Shown here: positions 5,981 to 8,853 of the stretch, piece after piece
Layout of the letters: every line of letters starts with the position of its first letter
Position numbering within the stretch: the first letter of the stretch is position 1
DNA from: Enterococcus_D entomosocium
GTDB lineage: Bacteria; Bacillota; Bacilli; Lactobacillales; Enterococcaceae
Length of the DNA stretch: 8,853 bases
Reading direction: 5' to 3' (one strand)
NCBI RefSeq assembly: GCF_030441895.1
Contig: NZ_JARJAS010000042.1
Position numbers and translations under genes: made by a program
The notes under the pieces: generated by a model
Seen by the model: only the letters and a program-made list of their open reading frames with translations
Database searches by the model: none
What the model was told of the DNA's origin: nothing

Positions 5981-6267
5981 TGAAACTAAGAGAGCATATC
6001 TTAAAGATACTTCCCGAATATTACGATGCTGTTGTTAGAGGTAAAAAGACATTTGAAATTCGAAGGAATGATCGAGATTATCAAATAGGCGATTGGATAA
6101 AACTACTTGAATATGATGGTGAAAAATTTACCGGGAATTTTGTCAATGCTCATATTTCTTATATTAGTAGCTACGAGCAGAAAGACGATTATGTAGTGTT
6201 TTCTTTCGAAATGTCTGGATTCGGTTCTCATAACGCGGATACAATACAGAAATTATTGAGTCGGTAA
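5980..6267 (+). CDS. DUF3850 / ASCH-fold RNA-binding-like protein
   Basis: The 95-aa protein begins KLREHILKILPEYYDAVVRG, followed by GKKTFEIRRNDRDYQIGDW (residues 21-39), the characteristic DUF3850/ASCH signature. The GxKxxExR stretch with Lys, Glu and Arg lies in the presumed nucleotide/RNA-binding cleft of this PUA-like fold. Some ASCH proteins are RNA-binding or hydrolyse modified cytidines; which applies here cannot be told from sequence. The start at ATG 5980 is fixed by AGGAGGA about 6 bases upstream and the TGATG overlap with the previous stop; an in-frame upstream ATG (5926) lies inside the previous gene and is unlikely. Full length for the family. Confidence 0.85.
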   Translation: MKLREHILKILPEYYDAVVRGKKTFEIRRNDRDYQIGDWIKLLEYDGEKFTGNFVNAHISYISSYEQKDDYVVFSFEMSGFGSHNADTIQKLLSR

Positions 6268-6270
6268 TCG
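6254..6270 (+). repeat. 17-bp dispersed direct repeat, right copy
   Basis: TATTGAGTCGGTAATCG spans the stop of the DUF3850 gene and matches 4071-4087 at 16 of 17 bases. Both copies encode a terminal LSQ/LSR followed by TAA in otherwise unrelated proteins, which suggests a recombination boundary. Confidence 0.5.
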
Positions 6271-6300
6271 TCAGCGATAGCAAACAGAAGGAGGATTTTA

Positions 6301-6567
6301 ATGAATAGATACAGGTGGCGTTCAATAATCGAAGCTCAATATAAAGAGGCAAGAAAAGCAAATTGCTATTTTGATCGCAAGACACAAAAAAAGATTTATC
6401 AAATATGGGTTCGTGCTAGAAGGTTAGGACTTATGACAGCACCGTTTTCCTCGTTCAGAATGATCACGGTATCCCAAATGAGCTGGGGAAATACTCCGAT
6501 TGAAATGAAGATGAATATCGGACAGTTGGAAAAGCATCTGAAAAAGATCGCTAAAGACCGCAGTTAG
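6301..6567 (+). CDS. Hypothetical basic protein (88 aa)
   Basis: Not recognised. It is strongly basic (MNRYRWRSIIEAQYKEARK, RKTQKKIYQIWVRARRLG, KHLKKIAKDRS) and helical, with Trp and Arg clusters that would suit nucleic-acid binding, by composition only. AAGGAGGATTTT before ATG 6301 gives a strong start. The gene sits in a fresh unit after the 33-base gap that follows DUF3850, with no promoter visible there, and is followed after ten bases by the next gene. Confidence 0.75.
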   Translation: MNRYRWRSIIEAQYKEARKANCYFDRKTQKKIYQIWVRARRLGLMTAPFSSFRMITVSQMSWGNTPIEMKMNIGQLEKHLKKIAKDRS

Positions 6568-6577
6568 GAGGGATAAG

Positions 6578-6772
6578 ATGAGATACATCATTACCACTGA
6601 CAACGAAGAACAAGGATGGCTTGATGCCTTTAGTGATTGGGCAAATTTTTCATACAAAATGAATCAAGAAGTTAAAGAAGAACATCTTGATTCTGTAAGG
6701 AAAAATATTTACAGATTTAACAATGAGCTTGCTTGCGGTCGTGCCATTCGTTTGATTGAACAGGAGGGGTAA
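6578..6772 (+). CDS. Hypothetical protein (64 aa)
   Basis: Not recognised. An acidic helical protein opening MRYIITTDNEEQGWLDAFSD and ending ELACGRAIRLIEQEG. TTAGGAGGGATAAG before ATG 6578 overlaps the preceding stop region. The CAGGAGGGG codons at its own 3' end provide the ribosome binding site of the next small gene at 6775, the same embedded-signal device seen at 2910 and 5965. Cytoplasmic, with no metal motif. Confidence 0.75.
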   Translation: MRYIITTDNEEQGWLDAFSDWANFSYKMNQEVKEEHLDSVRKNIYRFNNELACGRAIRLIEQEG

Positions 6773-6774
6773 GC

Positions 6775-6997
6775 GTGGAAAGATCAAAATATTTAAAACT
6801 AAGAAAAAGCCTTGTTCGCAGATTGGAGAGAAGGCAATTAGAAGTTGCCGAATTTGAGAATAAAAAAACTTACAGATGAGGGTCTTTTGCAGTATGGGAA
6901 AGCGATTGGCGCAATGTATGCAGTGGAGGATGCCATAGATGACTTAGACAACCTGTTCGAAGTGACCATCAGCGATAACGGAAAAAAGACCCACTAG
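6775..6997 (+). pseudogene. Small phage gene apparently split by a one-base shift in an A7 run
   Basis: A GTG at 6775, with GGAGGGG about six bases upstream, opens MERSKYLKLRKSLVRRLERR, continues to EFENKKTYR and stops at 6877-6879. In the +1 frame an equally gene-like stretch continues without a stop to TAG 6995-6997, reading KKLTDEGLLQYGKAIGAMYA and then DAIDDLDNLFEV. The two join at the run of seven A at 6862-6868; with six A the frames fuse into one smooth 73-aa protein. I infer a frameshift mutation, a sequencing error or a +1 recoding event. A canonical -1 slip on the A-run leads to a frame with a nearby stop and poor composition. The product is a basic helix then an acidic helix, function unknown. 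It ends in the terminator loop, facing the minus-strand gene. Confidence 0.55.
6845..6997 (+). CDS. C-terminal part of the split gene, possible independent small ORF
   Basis: If not rejoined to 6775, this stretch could be translated from TTG 6845 (about 50 aa, MPNLRIKKLTDEGLLQYGKA and onward), with AGAAGG about eleven bases upstream, overlapping the first ORF. ATG 6914 is the only ATG start in the frame. The start signals are weaker than those of any neighbour, so I favour the frameshift reading. The acidic helix with DAIDDLDNLFEV is gene-like, which supports the segment being, or having been, coding. Confidence 0.35.
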   Translation: MPNLRIKKLTDEGLLQYGKAIGAMYAVEDAIDDLDNLFEVTISDNGKKTH

Positions 6998-7007
6998 GAG
7001 TCTTTTT
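6983..7007. terminator. Bidirectional intrinsic terminator
   Basis: AAAAAGAC (6983-6990) pairs perfectly with GTCTTTTT (7000-7007); two more C-G pairs extend it inward around the loop. Read on either strand, the stem ends in a T-rich tract, so it can end the + strand operon and the minus-strand gene. The loop holds CTAG (6994-6997), which is the stop codon of both facing genes. Confidence 0.75.
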
Positions 7008-7254
7008 CTGGAACTATTGAAATTCCTTGTGTTTTCAGATCGACTGCAACACGTTCAGTCACTCTGACCATAAATTGTTGCTTAAGAATTTCAGAAAATT
7101 CATCAGAATACTCATTTATGTAAATACTCAGTTGTTTCAGAAATTCGTTAGGGTCATCGCTTAATTCAATGACTCGTAATGGATACATCATTTCATTAAC
7201 AGCATCAATGACGGCTATTGGAACAACTGAGTTTAGATCAACAGTAATTTTCAT
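6994..7254 (-). CDS. Antisense moron-like gene, unknown 86-aa protein
   Basis: The only minus-strand gene in the window. It starts at ATG 7254-7252 with an ideal ribosome binding site (AGGAGGCG) seven bases upstream; longer readings from 7308 lack support. The product MKITVDLNSVVPIAVIDAVN and onward has a helix-rich acidic centre (DDPNEFLKQLSIYINEYSDE) and a C-terminal VRVTERVAVDLKTQGISIVPEKDS. There is no HTH, membrane segment or cysteine motif, and I know no family. It has its own extended -10 promoter, a dyad over that promoter, and a terminator shared with the facing gene, the hallmarks of a moron that could be expressed in the prophage state. A lysogenic or host-directed role is inference. 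Confidence 0.82.
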   Translation of the reverse strand: MKITVDLNSVVPIAVIDAVNEMMYPLRVIELSDDPNEFLKQLSIYINEYSDEFSEILKQQFMVRVTERVAVDLKTQGISIVPEKDS

Positions 7255-7256
7255 AC

Positions 7257-7276
7257 AATCGCCTCCTATGGCGATT
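7257..7276. promoter_or_regulatory. Perfect 20-bp dyad overlapping the antisense promoter: putative operator
   Basis: AATCGCC (7257-7263) and GGCGATT (7270-7276) form a perfect 7-bp inverted repeat around a 6-base centre. It overlaps the last three bases of the minus-strand -10 box, the expected start site (about 7267) and the ribosome binding site of that gene. A dimeric repressor bound here would block transcription. Alternatively, in longer transcripts it forms a hairpin hiding the ribosome binding site. Confidence 0.55.
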
Positions 7277-7282
7277 ATATCA
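7274..7282 (-). promoter_or_regulatory. Extended -10 promoter of the antisense gene
   Basis: On the minus strand this reads TGATATAAT: a perfect TATAAT with the TGn extension that can replace a -35 box (none is recognisable 17 bp upstream). The start would fall near 7267, leaving about a 13-base leader before the ATG, enough for the AGGAGG. Confidence 0.65.
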
Positions 7283-7298
7283 TGAACGGAGGGATAAG

Positions 7299-7727
7299 AT
7301 GGTACCAAAATTTAGAGCGTTTGACACAAAAAACAAGGTGATGGTTACAAATTTCCACAGAAATCACATGAAAATTGAAACAGGAAAAGTTCTATATCAA
7401 CTGACTACCACTAATGAAAATGAAATCAAAGCAATCGCATCTTACAACACATTTGAGGATTTTATTTATAGATATTCCCATGATCTAGAATTAATGCAGT
7501 CAACTGGCTTGAAAGACAAGAACGGCGTGGAAGTTTTTCAAGGGGATATCATAAGATGCACCAGAGGCTGCCCTCATGAGGTCGTTTGGCTACAGGAATA
7601 TGCTGGCATGTATGTTGGTGGAATGCCTGCATGGTATCTTTCAGGGCTAAGTGAAGGATATGCGTGGACTGGCGAAGAGGAAGTTATCGGAAATATCTAT
7701 GATAACCCGGAACTGTTGGAGGAATAA
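7299..7727 (+). CDS. YopX family phage protein
   Basis: A YopX-domain protein, common in Firmicutes phages and of unknown molecular function. The 142 aa show the family hallmarks in order: KFRAFDTKNKVM (4-15), STGLKDKNGVEVFQGDII (68-85) and a closing EVIGNIYDNPELLEE (128-142). ACGGAGGGATAAG gives the ribosome binding site. It is the first + strand gene after the antisense unit and its terminator, so it needs read-through or its own promoter. A weak candidate (TTTAGA at 7232, TACAAT at 7254, 16-bp spacing) lies inside the antisense gene. Complete and of normal length. Confidence 0.88.
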   Translation: MVPKFRAFDTKNKVMVTNFHRNHMKIETGKVLYQLTTTNENEIKAIASYNTFEDFIYRYSHDLELMQSTGLKDKNGVEVFQGDIIRCTRGCPHEVVWLQEYAGMYVGGMPAWYLSGLSEGYAWTGEEEVIGNIYDNPELLEE

Positions 7728-7729
7728 AA

Positions 7730-8056
7730 ATGAAAATACAGGAAATAACTAACCAAATCAGTGGTTTAGATGGTTTCAATAGTGCAGAACCTAAAGAATG
7801 GGAACATGGTTTTCTTGAGTGTAAACGCCAAGTTCTGGATTTAATAAGGAAAAGTACACAACTTTATGAAGTTGTATTTCTCGAAGATGACGACGGACGA
7901 TATTTGTTAATGGAACTAGGTGAAAAATCCTATGATGTTGTCCATGAATCCGAAAACGAAGGTTATCGCAATCAGTGGTTCAAAGAAGCTGAAATCAAAG
8001 AAATTGATGAACGATATTGGGCTTTTGCAGTGCCGGTAGATGCCGATGAAAGTTAA
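7730..8056 (+). CDS. DUF1642-like phage protein
   Basis: A 108-aa acidic protein two bases after YopX, with GGAGGAATAAAA before the ATG. The C-terminus FKEAEIKEIDERYWAFAVPV (about 84-103) matches the ending typical of DUF1642 proteins of lactic-acid-bacteria phages, where EIK.(I/Y)D.R.W.FAV is conserved; assignment is from memory of that signature. The N-terminus (EWEHGFLECKRQVLDLI) is helical, and a central strand pair (YEVVFLEDDDGRYLLM) follows. Molecular function is unknown in the family. It overlaps the next gene's start region by about 11 bases. Confidence 0.7.
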   Translation: MKIQEITNQISGLDGFNSAEPKEWEHGFLECKRQVLDLIRKSTQLYEVVFLEDDDGRYLLMELGEKSYDVVHESENEGYRNQWFKEAEIKEIDERYWAFAVPVDADES

Positions 8057-8246
8057 TCAGTACACAGTACTAGCGATGGTATCAATACTTTTAACGATCG
8101 CTGGCTTAAGTTGGCTATCCTATACAATAGTGGACCAACAGGAACAAATTGAGCAGCTAGAAAAGCAGCTGCAGCACGAGCAGATGAAGTACAAGATTAT
8201 TATCAATGATCCGTTAGTTAGGGATGCGATGGAAGCGGGAGGATGA
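8046..8246 (+). CDS. Membrane-anchored small coiled-coil protein (66 aa)
   Basis: Residues about 7-28 (TVLAMVSILLTIAGLSWLSY) form one transmembrane helix with a short N-terminal flank. Residues 30-50 (DQQEQIEQLEKQLQHEQMKY) form a Gln/Glu-rich coiled coil. A short tail ends DPLVRDAMEAGG. It should sit in the cytoplasmic membrane, with the coil on one side depending on topology. The layout resembles small phage membrane proteins of unknown role (inhibitor or exclusion proteins are possible, inferred only). ATG 8046 or 8040 is possible; neither has a strong ribosome binding site, so coupling to the overlapping upstream gene is likely. Confidence 0.72.
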   Translation: MKVNQYTVLAMVSILLTIAGLSWLSYTIVDQQEQIEQLEKQLQHEQMKYKIIINDPLVRDAMEAGG

Positions 8247-8250
8247 AGGA

Positions 8251-8436
8251 ATGTACAGAGACCGAGTTTATATTTTACTAGAAGAGACTGAAGGAGATAC
8301 AACTATTATCGGGGTTTACGCTATGTGGTCGGATGCAAACGCCGTTATCGATCGTTTCAGGCAAGAACAAGGAAAAGACTTTGAAGACAACTACTCAATT
8401 GACGGTTGGGTAGTGGGGCATGAGGAGGACGAATGA
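8251..8436 (+). CDS. Hypothetical protein (61 aa)
   Basis: Not recognised. The ATG at 8251 has GGGAGG at 8237-8242 (8 bases away); a longer in-frame start at 8224 lies inside the previous gene and lacks support. The product is a small alpha/beta protein (YRDRVYILLEETEGDTTIIG, then SDANAVIDRFRQEQGKDFED, ending SIDGWVVGHEEDE) with an acidic tail. The GAGGAGGACGAA codons at its end supply the ribosome binding site for the next gene. Confidence 0.75.
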   Translation: MYRDRVYILLEETEGDTTIIGVYAMWSDANAVIDRFRQEQGKDFEDNYSIDGWVVGHEEDE

Positions 8437-8631
8437 ATGATATTACCCAAGAAATCAAATCATGTTCGTGAAGTTAAAGTGATGGAAGTTATTCATGTGG
8501 TTTCATTCGAAGGTGAGGGAACCAAAGAAAACCCAGCAAGGTTGATTGATGAATATTACTCCAAAGAAGGTGCTTTGCTAGCAACGAAAGATGAATGGTT
8601 AGAGCAGGAAATTGAGAAGGTAAAAATTTAA
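8437..8631 (+). CDS. Small conserved-looking phage protein (64 aa)
   Basis: The core reads EGEGTKENPARLIDEYYSKE followed by GALLATKDEWLE. The GTxENPxRLIxxYYxxxGxLLA pattern resembles short genes I have seen in Enterococcus and Streptococcus phages, with no known function. ATG 8437 has GGAGGA at 8424-8429, seven bases upstream; a methionine at 8482 could instead begin a 49-aa product at the conserved part. One base separates it from the previous TGA. Confidence 0.72.
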   Translation: MILPKKSNHVREVKVMEVIHVVSFEGEGTKENPARLIDEYYSKEGALLATKDEWLEQEIEKVKI

Positions 8632-8650
8632 CGGATGCGGAGGGTGAAAA

Positions 8651-8853
8651 ATGGCATCAGATGAAACTAGTCAAAGACTGCTTACTAATGCTTGCGAATC
8701 GATTGAAGAAATAGTTAACGGTATATCGAACGCATTTAGGCTATTAGGTGCTTCAATGGATAAAGCAATTCTAAATATTCAAATCAAACAATCAAGAGAT
8801 CCAAGGGTCAAGAAATATCATCAAATTTATCGTAGGACAAAAAAATCAAGAAT
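8651..8853 (+). CDS. Unknown phage gene running off the right edge
   Basis: ATG 8651 with GGAGGGTG (about 8639-8646) upstream opens a frame with no stop to the end of the window, 67 codons so far. It begins MASDETSQRLLTNACESIEE, continues with a helical GISNAFRLLGASMDKAILNI, and ends in a basic YHQIYRRTKKSR. No motif is recognised in this part, so neither family nor function is assigned. Confidence 0.7.
   Translation, partial: MASDETSQRLLTNACESIEEIVNGISNAFRLLGASMDKAILNIQIKQSRDPRVKKYHQIYRRTKKSR

Noticed and set aside
6862..6868. Programmed -1 frameshifting at the A7 run
   Set aside because: The continuing gene-like frame is +1, not -1; the -1 frame soon hits a stop and has poor composition, and no downstream stimulatory stem is evident.
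8433..8471. 12-codon ORF (MNDITQEIKSCS) overlapping the start of the 8437 gene
   Set aside because: It is out of frame with, and mostly inside, the better-supported 8437 gene, which owns the same ribosome binding site at a better spacing.

Overview
The window looks like part of the early/middle (replication and accessory) region of a temperate siphophage or prophage of a low-GC Gram-positive host. Lactobacillales fits best, and Enterococcus is my leading guess. The evidence is the dense run of small, mostly overlapping + strand genes, strong AGGAGG-type ribosome binding sites, A/T-rich codon use, and the family set: HNH nuclease, HTH replication initiator, RusA, SSB, DUF3850/ASCH, YopX and a DUF1642-like protein. 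There are no structural, lysis or integrase genes, and no RNA genes or CRISPR. The host genus is inferred, not proven.

Layout. Positions 1-3388 are the replication/recombination block: the 3' part of an HNHc-type nuclease, a coiled-coil protein, an HTH replication initiator with a probable origin inside its gene, two small unknown proteins (one HTH-like), a RusA resolvase, a small acidic-tailed protein and SSB. No helicase loader (DnaC/DnaI-like) or helicase is visible, so the phage probably relies on host loading or encodes this elsewhere. Positions 3400-6772 are an accessory stretch of short genes, most of them unrecognised: a NUMOD/HTH-like protein, two zinc-ribbon proteins, a paralogue of the small protein upstream of ssb, and a DUF3850 ASCH-fold protein. 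Positions 6775-6997 hold a small gene apparently split by a one-base shift in an A7 run. Positions 6994-7254 hold the only minus-strand gene, an 86-aa unknown with its own extended -10 promoter, a perfect 20-bp dyad over that promoter, and a shared bidirectional terminator. This is a moron-like insertion in the operon. From 7299 the + strand operon resumes with YopX, a DUF1642-like protein, a membrane-anchored coiled-coil peptide, two small proteins and a gene running off the right edge.

How it works together: the initiator would bind and open the origin in its own gene, SSB would coat single strands, and RusA plus the HNH nuclease would resolve or process branched intermediates. Many start codons overlap the previous stop codon, which indicates translational coupling in one long transcript. 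The minus-strand unit breaks that transcript and seems to be regulated separately.

Most notable signals: the candidate origin (1248-1376), the self-contained antisense unit whose stop codon shares a CTAG with the facing gene inside a terminator loop (6983-7282), the A7 frameshift (6862-6868), and a duplicated cassette whose C-terminal codons supply the ribosome binding site of the next gene (2577-2930 and 5588-5980).
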